Positions 7,869 through 15,318 of a stretch of DNA of 15,934 nt are shown here, in pieces. Each line of letters starts with the position of its first letter. Position 1 is the stretch's first letter. A program made the position numbers and the translations under genes. Below the pieces are notes generated by a model that worked only from the letters and a program-made list of their open reading frames with translations, made no database searches and had not been told where the DNA came from. The stretch comes from an uncultured Alphaproteobacteria bacterium (GTDB lineage Bacteria; Pseudomonadota; Alphaproteobacteria; Reyranellales; Reyranellaceae), in contig CAIYWM010000275.1 in the NCBI GenBank assembly GCA_903929895.1, forward strand, positions 1 through 15,934, in the 5' to 3' direction.

Positions 7869-9098
7869 ATGGACACGATTCAGAAGCCAACAACCTACGA
7901 CGTCGGCGGCGTGCGCTATCCGCGGCCGTTCAAGATCCGCCGGCTCGGCCATTTCGGCTTCAACGTCGCCGACATGGACAAGGGGCTCGATTTCTATGCC
8001 CGCCTCCTGGGCTTCCGCGTCACCGACACGCGCGATTTCTCCAAGGTGCCGGGCCGCGAGGAGATGGCGAAGCGGCTGCAGGACCCGCGCATCGTCTTCA
8101 TGAGCCACAATTCGGATCATCACGCCTTCCTGCTGGCGCACAAGTCGCTGGGCGCGATCTTCGGCGACGACGCCGTCTCGCGTGACGTCACGGTCAACCA
8201 GATCACCTGGCAGGTCGGCACGATGGACGAGGTCTTCGCCGCCGCCGACTATTTCCGCGATCGGGACGTTGAGATCCGCCGGGTCGGCCGCGACATGCCG
8301 GGCAGCAACTGGCACACCTACATTCGCGATCCCGACGGGCACACGGTGGAACTCTACTACGGCATGGAGCAGATCGGCTGGGATGGCCGGTCCAAGCCGG
8401 AATCGATGTACTACCGTGCCTTCCGCGAGACGCCGGAACTGCCGCAGATCTCCGAGGAGCAGGAGGTGCGCGACGCCATTGCAAAGGGTGTCGACATCAA
8501 TGCCGGCAACGTCATCCAGGATCGCACCGGCGAAGAATACATCGTTGCCGGCACGCGGCTGCCACGGCCGTTCAAGGTCACCAATATCGGGCCGATGAGC
8601 CTGTTCGTGACGGACGTCGGCGCCTCGGAAGCCTTCTACACGCAGACGATGGGCTTCATCCGCACGGAGACCGTGACCTGGAAAGGCCATCGCTGCGTCT
8701 TCCTGCGCAACGGCAGCGAGCACCATTCCCTGTCGCTGTTCCCCAAGGCGCTGCGCAGCGAGCTGGGGCTGAACCCCGACACGAGCTGCGCCTCGATGGG
8801 CGTCGAGGTCGGCAGCTACCAGCAGCTTCGCGACGCGGTGCACTTCCTGAAGAAGCAGGGCGTGCCGTTCACCGACGCCATCCCGCCGGAACTCTACCCT
8901 GGCGTCGACTATGCCGCGCACATCCTCGATCCGGCCGGACACTGCCTGATGCTGCACTACTACATGGAACGCATCGGCTGGGACGGCAAACCGCGCCCGG
9001 CCGAGCTTCGCCGCAAGGTCGGCAAGGACTGGCCCGAGGCGATCGAGCCGATGTCGGACACCTACGCCGATCAGACGTTCATGGGACCGCTGGGATAA
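7869..9098 (+). CDS. Two-domain VOC-superfamily protein (glyoxalase/extradiol dioxygenase-like) with altered metal site
   Basis: This 409-residue protein shows internal duplication. PRPFK recurs at residues 18-22 and near 233, and the two halves end in MEQIGWDG and MERIGWDG. In the first half H28 (RLGHFGF) and E161 (GHTVELYY) match first and last metal ligands of type I extradiol enzymes, but the strand expected to give the second His reads VNQITWQV, offering Q111; H84/H85 lie nearby. In the second half the equivalents are Met (GPMSLF) and Met (HCLMLHYY), so that half looks metal-free. It may be an extradiol dioxygenase, another VOC lyase or isomerase, or a non-catalytic protein. The start follows GAGAGG at 7858-7863. 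The gene is 10 bp downstream of the regulator and 36 bp upstream of the Bug-protein gene. Fold firm, reaction uncertain. Confidence 0.8.
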   Translation: MDTIQKPTTYDVGGVRYPRPFKIRRLGHFGFNVADMDKGLDFYARLLGFRVTDTRDFSKVPGREEMAKRLQDPRIVFMSHNSDHHAFLLAHKSLGAIFGDDAVSRDVTVNQITWQVGTMDEVFAAADYFRDRDVEIRRVGRDMPGSNWHTYIRDPDGHTVELYYGMEQIGWDGRSKPESMYYRAFRETPELPQISEEQEVRDAIAKGVDINAGNVIQDRTGEEYIVAGTRLPRPFKVTNIGPMSLFVTDVGASEAFYTQTMGFIRTETVTWKGHRCVFLRNGSEHHSLSLFPKALRSELGLNPDTSCASMGVEVGSYQQLRDAVHFLKKQGVPFTDAIPPELYPGVDYAAHILDPAGHCLMLHYYMERIGWDGKPRPAELRRKVGKDWPEAIEPMSDTYADQTFMGPLG

Positions 9099-9134
9099 CA
9101 GCGGCCCGAACAATGAAGAACAGGAGGAGGAAAC

Positions 9135-10100
9135 ATGAGACGCAGGACTTTGCTGATGTCTGCCGCGGCGGCGGCGGTCGGCGCACCCGCCATTGCGCGT
9201 GCGCAGGCCTATCCGTCGCAGACGATTCGCGTGATGCACGGCTACGAAGCCGGCTCCAACCCTGACACGATCGCCCGTCATCTCAGCGTGCCGCTGACCG
9301 AGATCCTCGGGCAGCAGATCGTCATCGAGCCGCGGCCCGGTGCGGCGGAGCGGCTGGCGGCCAGCCAGATCGCGCGCATGAAGCCCGACGGCTACACGCT
9401 CTACCTGATGACGGGCGGGCAGGCCGTCGTGTCGGCGACAGACCGGAGCCTGACCTACGATCTCCTCAAGGATTTCGACTTCATTTCGATCGTCACGCGC
9501 TTTCCCTTCGTGCTCACGGTGGCGCCGGACTCGCGCTTCAAGACGGTGCAGGCCTACTTCGACGAAGCGAAGAAGGAGCCGGGCAAGATCACCTACGGGA
9601 CATCGGGGGTCGGCTCGACGCTGCACATGGCGATGGAGCTCATCCTGGAGAAGACGGGGACCAAGATGGTCCACGTTCCGTACAAGGGCGGCATGGGAGC
9701 GCCGTACAACGACCTGGTCGGCGGCCGGCTCGACATGCATGTCGCGACTTTCTCGAGTGCGCAGCCGCTGATGAAGACCGACAAGCTGCGCGCGCTCGCG
9801 GTCACCTCCAAGGAGCGGCATCCGGGCTTCAAGGATGTGCCGACGATCGCCGAAACGCTCGTGCCGGACTACGATGTCGTGTCCTGGCTGGGCTTCACCG
9901 CCCCGGCCGGCCTGCCACCCGCCATCCGTGACCGCCTCTACGAGGCGTTCAAGCAGGCGATGGCGCGGCCCGAGGTGAGGGCCAAGCTGGAAGAGTTGGG
10001 CAACGACACGCGCGTCACCAGTCCGGCCGAGTTTCGGGCACGCGTGGAAGCCGACATGGCGCGCTGGCGGCCGCTCGCCCACGTCGTCAGTCAGTCGTAG
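9135..10100 (+). CDS. Bug-family (TctC-like) tripartite tricarboxylate transporter substrate-binding protein
   Basis: The 321-residue periplasmic receptor starts MRRRTLLMSAAAAAVGAPAI, a twin-arginine-like signal with probable cleavage after ARA at residue 23. The mature protein begins AYPSQTIRVMHGYEAGS, and KPDGYTLYLM, PGKITYGTSGVGSTLH and HVPYKGG are characteristic Bug motifs. Family members bind carboxylates, including aromatic and amidated ones, often through a buried water network. Strong AGGAGGAGG (9122-9130) precedes the ATG. No membrane partners TctA/TctB lie in the window, so this is an orphan receptor here; it may use a transporter encoded elsewhere or act in sensing. Lying between a VOC gene and a molybdenum hydroxylase gene, it probably recognises a substrate or intermediate of the same pathway. 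Confidence 0.92.
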   Translation: MRRRTLLMSAAAAAVGAPAIARAQAYPSQTIRVMHGYEAGSNPDTIARHLSVPLTEILGQQIVIEPRPGAAERLAASQIARMKPDGYTLYLMTGGQAVVSATDRSLTYDLLKDFDFISIVTRFPFVLTVAPDSRFKTVQAYFDEAKKEPGKITYGTSGVGSTLHMAMELILEKTGTKMVHVPYKGGMGAPYNDLVGGRLDMHVATFSSAQPLMKTDKLRALAVTSKERHPGFKDVPTIAETLVPDYDVVSWLGFTAPAGLPPAIRDRLYEAFKQAMARPEVRAKLEELGNDTRVTSPAEFRARVEADMARWRPLAHVVSQS

Positions 10101-10132
10101 AATCAGTTCGAGCGTTCGCGGGAGAGAGCTTC

Positions 10133-12469
10133 ATGAGCAAGTATGGAATCGGCCAGCCGGTTTTGCGTTTCGAGGACCCGCGCCTGCTGCGCGGGCAGGG
10201 CCGCTTCGTCAATGATGTGAACCTTCCGGGACAGGCCTACGCCGTATTCGTGCGCTCCCCGCACGCTCACGCGAAGATCCGGTCGATCGACACCAAGGCC
10301 GCGTCCGGGGCGCCGGGCGTGGCAGCGGTCCTCACCGGCCACGACGTGGTGGCCGACGGGCTGGGCATGCCCAAGGCCAACATGCCGCGGAAGCGGCCCG
10401 ACGGTAAGCCGATGTTCGCGCCGCAGCGGCCGGCGCTGGTCGTCGATCGCGTGCGCTATGTCGGCGATCCGGTGGCGATGGTAGTCGCAGATACGCTGGC
10501 CCAGGCCAAGGACGCGGCCGAGCTGGTCGAGATCGACTACGAGCCGATCCCGTCGGTGACGCTCACCGAGGACACGGTGAAGCCCGGCGCGCCTGCCGTT
10601 TGGGACGATTGCCCCGACAACATCTCCAACTTCATCGAGCGCGGAAACAAGGCCGCGACCGAGGAGGCGATCAAGGGCGCCGCGAAGGTCATCAAGCGCC
10701 GCTACGTCATCACGCGCGTGCATGCCCAGTACATGGAGCCGCGCGGTACCCTGGGCGTCTACGACCAGGGCGAGGATCGCATGACGCTCTATGCGGACGT
10801 GCAGTATCCCCACCGCGTGCGCAACATGCTGGCGCAGAACGTGTTCAAGGTGCCCGAAAGCAAGATGCGGGTGATCACGGGCGATGTCGGCGGCGGCTTC
10901 GGTACCAAGGGCTGGCAGTATGTCGAGCACCGGCTGACCCTGTGGGCCGCCCGCAAGCTGCTGCGGCCGGTCAAGTGGTGCTGCGAACGTTCCGAGGCGG
11001 TGATGGCCGACGAGCATGGCCGCGACAATGTCGGCGAGATCGAGCTGGCGCTCGACGCCGACAACAGGTTCGTGGCGTTGCGCCTCAACATGCTGGCGAA
11101 TATCGGCGCCTATGTCGGATCCGATCGCAACTTGCTGTCGCCCTTCGGCATGATCGGCACGGTGCTGGGCGTCTACCTGATTCCCAAGGCCTACATCAAC
11201 GTGGTGGGCGTGCTGTCCAACACCAATCCGACGGCGCCCTATCGCGGTGCCGGGCGGCCGGAGGCGATCTACCTGATCGAGCGGCTGATCGACGATGCGG
11301 CGCGCGAGCTGGGTGTCGATCGGCTCGAGCTGCGGCGCAAGAACATGCTGTCCGAAGCGGCCCTGCCGTACCAGAGCCCGGTCGGGCCGTACTACGACTG
11401 CGGCGAGTTCGAGAAGAACATGGACATGGCGCTGAAGCTCGCCGACGTGGCGGGCTATGCGGCGCGCGCCGAGGAGTCGAAGAAGCGCGGCAAGCTGCGC
11501 GGGCTCGGCATCATCAACGCCATCGAGCAGGCAGCTGGCACGGCCCAGCCCGAATATGCCGAGATCCGCTTCAATCCGGCGGGCACGGCGGCGCTGCTGA
11601 TGGGCACCAAGGCGCAGGGGCAGGGTCACGAGACCATGTTCAAGCAGATACTGAACGAGCGGCTGGGTATCGATCCCCACGATGTGCAGTTCATCGACGG
11701 CGACACCGACCGCGTCGCGTTCGGCATGGGCACCAACGGCTCGCGCTCGACGGTGCTGGGCGGCTCGGCGCTGTTCATGGCGGCCGAGAAGGTGATCGCG
11801 AAAGGCAAGCGGCTGGCCGGCCATCTTCTCGAGGCGGGCGAGCAGGACATCGAGTTTGCCGACGGCATCTTCAAGGTGGCGGGTACCGACAGGACGGTGT
11901 CGCTGAAGGCTGTCGCCATGGCGGCGTTCAATCCCACCAAGTGGCCCAAGACCGGCTTCGAGGGCGGTCTCTACGAGAACGCCACCTATCTCGGTGAGAA
12001 AGACACCTATCCCAACGGCTGCCACATCTGCGAGGTCGAGGTCGATCCGGAGACAGGCGAAGTGAAGCTCGATCGCTACGCCGTGGTCGACGATGTAGGC
12101 ACGGTGATGAACCCGATCGGCCTCAAGGGGCAGATCCATGGCGGCGTCGCGCAGGGCGTGGGCCAGATCCTGGGTGAGCAGGTGATCTGGGACCGCGAGA
12201 GCGGCCAGCTCCTGACAGCGAGCTTCCTCGACTACACCATGCCGCGGGCCGACATGATGTGCAGCATGGAGGTGAAGTCGAACCCCGTGCCGACCAAGTA
12301 CAATCCGCTGGGCGCCAAGGGGGCGGGTGAGGCGGGGACCGTGGGCGCCATGCCCGTGGTCATGAACGCGGTGATCGACGCGCTGGCGCCGCTTGGCGTG
12401 CGGGACATGGTCATGCCGGCCACGGCGGAGAATGTCTGGCGCGCCATCCAGGCGGCGAAGGGGGTCTAG
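10133..12469 (+). CDS. Xanthine dehydrogenase/CoxL-family molybdenum hydroxylase large subunit (form II-like)
   Basis: The 778-residue protein has an N-terminal a/b hammerhead domain (about 20-135) and a molybdopterin-cytosine-dinucleotide binding part (about 150-770). Conserved motifs are GGGFGTKG, KAQGQGH and KGAGEAG, with the catalytic glutamate at E733. The active-site loop reads PYRGAGR (369-375), as in form II enzymes, and lacks the cysteine of true CO dehydrogenase (form I, AYRCSFR). It therefore more likely hydroxylates an aromatic or N-heterocyclic carbon, or oxidises an aldehyde, using oxygen from water. The usual FAD (CoxM) and 2Fe-2S (CoxS) subunits are not adjacent. GGAGAGAG (10121-10128) precedes the ATG. 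The dioxygenase gene starts 4 bp after the stop, implying a coupled step. Specific substrate unknown. Confidence 0.9.
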   Translation: MSKYGIGQPVLRFEDPRLLRGQGRFVNDVNLPGQAYAVFVRSPHAHAKIRSIDTKAASGAPGVAAVLTGHDVVADGLGMPKANMPRKRPDGKPMFAPQRPALVVDRVRYVGDPVAMVVADTLAQAKDAAELVEIDYEPIPSVTLTEDTVKPGAPAVWDDCPDNISNFIERGNKAATEEAIKGAAKVIKRRYVITRVHAQYMEPRGTLGVYDQGEDRMTLYADVQYPHRVRNMLAQNVFKVPESKMRVITGDVGGGFGTKGWQYVEHRLTLWAARKLLRPVKWCCERSEAVMADEHGRDNVGEIELALDADNRFVALRLNMLANIGAYVGSDRNLLSPFGMIGTVLGVYLIPKAYINVVGVLSNTNPTAPYRGAGRPEAIYLIERLIDDAARELGVDRLELRRKNMLSEAALPYQSPVGPYYDCGEFEKNMDMALKLADVAGYAARAEESKKRGKLRGLGIINAIEQAAGTAQPEYAEIRFNPAGTAALLMGTKAQGQGHETMFKQILNERLGIDPHDVQFIDGDTDRVAFGMGTNGSRSTVLGGSALFMAAEKVIAKGKRLAGHLLEAGEQDIEFADGIFKVAGTDRTVSLKAVAMAAFNPTKWPKTGFEGGLYENATYLGEKDTYPNGCHICEVEVDPETGEVKLDRYAVVDDVGTVMNPIGLKGQIHGGVAQGVGQILGEQVIWDRESGQLLTASFLDYTMPRADMMCSMEVKSNPVPTKYNPLGAKGAGEAGTVGAMPVVMNAVIDALAPLGVRDMVMPATAENVWRAIQAAKGV

Positions 12470-12473
12470 AATC

Positions 12474-13331
12474 ATGGGCCAGATCGTCGGCGCGGCCATC
12501 GTCTCGCACCATCCGGGCCTGGTGCAGCCGAAGGAGATTCGGGTCCAGCGCGGCAATGGCCGCGATTCCGACCTTGTCGAGGGCTTCGAGCGCGTGCGCG
12601 CGAGGATCGACCAGGTCAAGCCCGACACCTTCGTGTTGTTCGACACGCACTGGCTCACCACCTCGCTGCATCTCGTGGCGGGCGCGGCGCACTACAAGGG
12701 TCTGTTCACGTCGGACGAACTACCCTTCTCGATGACCCGGTTTCCCTATGATCATGCCGGCGCTCCCGCGCTGGCGGCGGAAGTCGAGAAGGTGGCGCAG
12801 GAGAAAAAGGTCGCGGCGCGCAACGTCGTCGAGGAGACGTTGCCGCTGCACTACCCGACGCTCAACGTGATCCACTATCTGGGCCGTGGCGAGAAGGTGC
12901 TGAGCGTCGGCACCTGCCAGACCGCGAGGCTCAAGCATTTCCTGCAGATGGGCGAGGTCGTCGGCGAAGCGATCCGGCGTTCCGACGCTCGCGTCGTCCT
13001 GCTGGCCTCTGGGGCGATGAGCCACAAGTTCTACGACCTCGACCATGTGCCACCGGATCCGCGCGTCTGGCATCCCGACAACGTGTCGGAGCCGGAAAGC
13101 CGTGCGCTCGACATGGAGGTGCTGGAGTTGTGGAAGCAGGGGCGGCACGACACGGTGCTCGACCGATTCCCGGAGCTGGAAGCAGCCAAGTACGAAGGTC
13201 GCGGCGCGCACTACGCGCAGATGATGGGGGCGCTGGGCGGCAGGGATTGCCGTGCCCGCGGCACGCAGCTCTCGGAATACGAGAACGCGGCCGGCACCGG
13301 CAACGTGCATGTCTGGTTCGATCTTCAGTGA
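12474..13331 (+). CDS. Class III (LigB-type) extradiol ring-cleavage dioxygenase, HpaD/HpcB-like
   Basis: The 285-residue protein resembles enterobacterial homoprotocatechuate 2,3-dioxygenase HpcB/HpaD along its length: FDTHWL, TSDELP, LASGAMSHKF and the C-terminal AGTGNVHVWF all have counterparts there. Expected Fe(II) ligands are H12 (VSHHPG), H58 (DTHW) and E268 (SEYENA); H183 (MSHKF) is the likely acid-base histidine. Such enzymes cleave a catechol or similar diol next to the hydroxyls with O2 in the cytoplasm. The real substrate may differ from homoprotocatechuate because the usual CHMS dehydrogenase gene (hpaE) is missing nearby. The ATG at 12474, 4 bp after the hydroxylase stop, gives the family N-terminus; the earlier in-frame ATG at 12393 lies inside the hydroxylase gene. 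An FAH-family gene follows at 14 bp. Confidence 0.87.
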   Translation: MGQIVGAAIVSHHPGLVQPKEIRVQRGNGRDSDLVEGFERVRARIDQVKPDTFVLFDTHWLTTSLHLVAGAAHYKGLFTSDELPFSMTRFPYDHAGAPALAAEVEKVAQEKKVAARNVVEETLPLHYPTLNVIHYLGRGEKVLSVGTCQTARLKHFLQMGEVVGEAIRRSDARVVLLASGAMSHKFYDLDHVPPDPRVWHPDNVSEPESRALDMEVLELWKQGRHDTVLDRFPELEAAKYEGRGAHYAQMMGALGGRDCRARGTQLSEYENAAGTGNVHVWFDLQ

Positions 13332-13345
13332 GGGGAGTTGTTGAG

Positions 13346-14215
13346 ATGAGCGTACTCGAGGGACCGCGCAAGGAAATCCGCCACGTGATGAAGGATGGCA
13401 GCGCCTATTGGGTGGAATTCAAGGACGGCAAGATCGTCTTCGCCGACGGGCGCACCGCCGACGAGAAGGATGTCGTGCACCTGCCGCCCTGCAATCCGAC
13501 CAAGATCCTGTGCGTCCACGTGAACTACATCTCGCGCTACTACGAGTTCAACAACACGCACGTGCCGCCCAAGACGCCGACCTATTTCCAGAAGCCGCTG
13601 ACCGCGCTCAATGCCCACAAGGGCGAGCTGGTGAAGCCCAAGGGCCACAAGTACGTGAACTACGAAGGCGAGATGGCCGTCGTTTTCTCCAAGGTCACCA
13701 AGAACGTGACCCGCGAGGAGGCCTGGGACTGTATCGCGGGCTTCGCGCCGGCCAACGATTTCGGCTGCCACGACTTCCGTGACACCGACGGGGGCTCGAT
13801 GCTGCGCGTGAAGGGCATGGACGGGTTCTGCCCGATCGGGCCGGGTCTGGTCTCGGGCGTTGACGTTCGACAGTCGACGCTGCGCAGCTACAAGAACGGG
13901 AAGATGGTCCAGGAGGGCGCGGTCAGCGAGCAGATCTTCGACTGCGGTTACCTGATCGCCGATCTCGCCCGCCACATCACCTTTCTGCCGGGCGACATCC
14001 TGCTGACCGGCACGCCCGCCAACTCCCGCCCGCTGGAGGCCGGGGACACGATCGACATCGAGGTTACCGGCGTCGGCCGCCTGTCCAACACGGTCGTCGA
14101 GACGCCGGCGCCGCGCGCCTCCGAGGGCTTCCCGCCCAGCCCCGACAGCGAGGGCGTGCGCAAGGTGGCGCTCGGCAACGAGGAGCGCCTGCCCGACAAG
14201 TTCAAGACCAAGTAG
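13346..14215 (+). CDS. Fumarylacetoacetate hydrolase (FAH) family protein, HpaG/HpcE-like
   Basis: This 289-residue protein has the FAH catalytic fold from about residue 50 to 255. Expected divalent-metal ligands are E107 and E109 (NYEGEM) and D138 (ANDFG); K156 and the FCPIGP segment line the pocket, and LLTGTPA near the C-terminus is a family signature. Family members hydrolyse C-C bonds of diketo acids, or isomerise and decarboxylate meta-cleavage products as HpaG does after HpaD. The adjacent HpaD-like gene makes it the natural consumer of that ring-cleavage product (inference). The C-terminal tail after about 255 (PRASEGFPPSPDSEG) is charged and Pro-rich, longer than usual. AGGGGAG at 13331-13337 supports the ATG at 13346. 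The stop lies only 5 bp from the stop of the convergent extradiol gene. Confidence 0.9.
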   Translation: MSVLEGPRKEIRHVMKDGSAYWVEFKDGKIVFADGRTADEKDVVHLPPCNPTKILCVHVNYISRYYEFNNTHVPPKTPTYFQKPLTALNAHKGELVKPKGHKYVNYEGEMAVVFSKVTKNVTREEAWDCIAGFAPANDFGCHDFRDTDGGSMLRVKGMDGFCPIGPGLVSGVDVRQSTLRSYKNGKMVQEGAVSEQIFDCGYLIADLARHITFLPGDILLTGTPANSRPLEAGDTIDIEVTGVGRLSNTVVETPAPRASEGFPPSPDSEGVRKVALGNEERLPDKFKTK

Positions 14216-14220
14216 CGATC

Positions 14221-15168
14221 CTAGGGGCTGGCGTGACCCAGGAAACGCTCCGGCGGCCGGTCGCCCCATTGCGACTGGAAGCCTTCCTCGGCGCTGACGA
14301 GATTGCCGCCATTGGCCGCGTTCAGCCGGTCGGTGTCGGCCCAGCGCTCGTGCACGCGGCCCCAGGGATCGCACCAGTAGTCGTAGACCTGGCTGCCCAG
14401 CAGGTGGCGACCGATGCCCCACATATGGTCGTACTTGCCCAGCCGCTTGATGTACTCGTGATCCTGGAAGACGCAGTCGATGTCCTGCACCTCGTAGGAG
14501 ACGTGGTTCAGGCCGGCCTTCGGGTTGTGGTTGCAGAAGAAGACGTGGTGATCGACATAGGCGTCGCCGCGGTCGAGGCGATTGAACGAACCGATGATGT
14601 TGTCCTTTTCGCCGACATAGACGTCGTCGGAGCGGATCATGCCCAGCGTCTCTCGAAACCAGGCCACGGTCTCCGTGACCTGGGGCGACGAAAGCACCCC
14701 ATGGCCGATGCGCTGGATCGATGTGGGCGACTTGCCGAGCCGCATCACCCGTCCGACGCGGCGGCCGGGTTCGCGGGCGGTGTTGTGCTCGTCGCGCGCG
14801 ACCTTGATCGGCTCGACTCGCTTCTGGCCCGACACGACTTCGATCTGGTACCCGTTGGGCTCGGTCAGGCGCACGCGCTTGCCGCCGCCCGGCTCGTCCA
14901 GCGTCTCGATTCCCGAGGCGCCGGGCAGCCTGGCGAGGCGCTTCAGGTCATCCTCGTCGGCGGCGTGGTAGGCGAAGCCGATAAACTTCGTGCCCCCCTT
15001 GTGCGTGACATGCAGGTGAGGGTGATCGTCGGTTCCGCGCATGTAGAGCGCCGTGGGCGTACGCTCGGCACGGACGAGGCCGAAATGGGTAAGGAACTCC
15101 TCCATCTGGTCGAGGTCGGGCGCCTCCATCCGGGGCCAGGCAAATTCCGCAGCCTTGATTACGGCCAT
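14221..15168 (-). CDS. Type I (VOC) extradiol ring-cleavage dioxygenase, 2,3-dihydroxybiphenyl dioxygenase-like
   Basis: The 315-residue two-domain protein has the length and layout of BphC-type enzymes. The C-terminal domain holds the complete Fe(II)/Mn(II) triad: H156 (RIGHGV), H222 (LNHVSYEV) and E274 (RVHERW). Supporting residues are H207/H208 (VDHHVFF), H255 (GRHLLG) and Tyr in VYDYW; the N-terminal domain lacks ligands, as usual. It should cleave a catechol-type substrate adjacent to the diol using O2. The ATG at 15168 is set by GGAGGAAACA just before it; an upstream ATG at 15207 would start ahead of this ribosome-binding site. The site lies in a hairpin (see 15172-15192). It is the only pathway-type gene on the minus strand, convergent with the FAH gene (5-bp gap) and divergent from the second FAH gene. 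Exact ring substrate unknown. Confidence 0.9.
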   Translation of the reverse strand: MAVIKAAEFAWPRMEAPDLDQMEEFLTHFGLVRAERTPTALYMRGTDDHPHLHVTHKGGTKFIGFAYHAADEDDLKRLARLPGASGIETLDEPGGGKRVRLTEPNGYQIEVVSGQKRVEPIKVARDEHNTAREPGRRVGRVMRLGKSPTSIQRIGHGVLSSPQVTETVAWFRETLGMIRSDDVYVGEKDNIIGSFNRLDRGDAYVDHHVFFCNHNPKAGLNHVSYEVQDIDCVFQDHEYIKRLGKYDHMWGIGRHLLGSQVYDYWCDPWGRVHERWADTDRLNAANGGNLVSAEEGFQSQWGDRPPERFLGHASP

Positions 15169-15171
15169 TGT

Positions 15172-15192
15172 TTCCTCCGTTCTTTGGAGGAA
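15172..15192 (-). promoter_or_regulatory. Shine-Dalgarno-sequestering hairpin upstream of the extradiol dioxygenase gene
   Basis: In the minus-strand transcript UUCCUCC (15192-15186) and GGAGGAA (15178-15172) are exact complements separated by a 7-base loop (AAAGAAC). The second arm is the ribosome-binding site, ending 3 bases before the AUG at 15168. Folding would hide the whole Shine-Dalgarno behind an anti-Shine-Dalgarno copy. This is seen directly in the sequence; a role in translational control is inferred. It requires a transcription start upstream of 15192. Confidence 0.45.
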
Positions 15193-15231
15193 CGCTAGCC
15201 GCATCATCCAGTCCTGAAAAGGAGAGAAACC

Positions 15232-15318
15232 ATGTCCGTGCGACCGGCGTCCAATTCCCGCGACGCGCTGCGGACAATGGGGTTACAAGGGACAAACCGA
15301 GAGGGAGAGAAGACGTGA
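15232..15318 (+). CDS. Possible 28-codon leader ORF coupled to the second FAH gene
   Basis: An ATG at 15232 with AAAAGGAGAG (15217-15226) at good spacing opens a frame of 28 codons (begins MSVRPASNSR, ends GEKT) that closes with TGA at 15316-15318. This TGA overlaps the GTG start of the FAH-family gene at 15315 as GTGA, the geometry of translational coupling. The peptide is polar and basic-rich, without a hydrophobic segment or a run of one amino acid. I do not recognise it. It may be a translated leader controlling the GTG-started gene, a small protein, or a chance open frame; its length alone is not significant. Confidence 0.35.
   Translation: MSVRPASNSRDALRTMGLQGTNREGEKT

Noticed and set aside
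7788..10082. A 764-codon minus-strand open frame opposite the VOC and Bug genes
   Set aside because: Same antisense composition artefact. It spans two real plus-strand genes and their gap and shows no family motif.
10107..10119. Possible related operator TTCGAGCGTTCG upstream of the hydroxylase gene
   Set aside because: It shares only a short TTCG core with the 2445-2465 site and is not a good palindrome.
10133..12469. Aerobic carbon monoxide dehydrogenase (CoxL form I)
   Set aside because: The active-site loop is PYRGAGR and lacks the AYRCSFR cysteine needed for the Mo-Cu site, and coxM/coxS are not adjacent.
10103..12661. An 852-codon open frame on the minus strand opposite the molybdenum hydroxylase gene
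   Set aside because: It is the antisense shadow of a G+C-rich gene with strong codon bias. Its translation is rich in His, Arg, Asp, Leu and Ala with no domain motif, while the plus-strand frame has clear conserved motifs and a ribosome-binding site.
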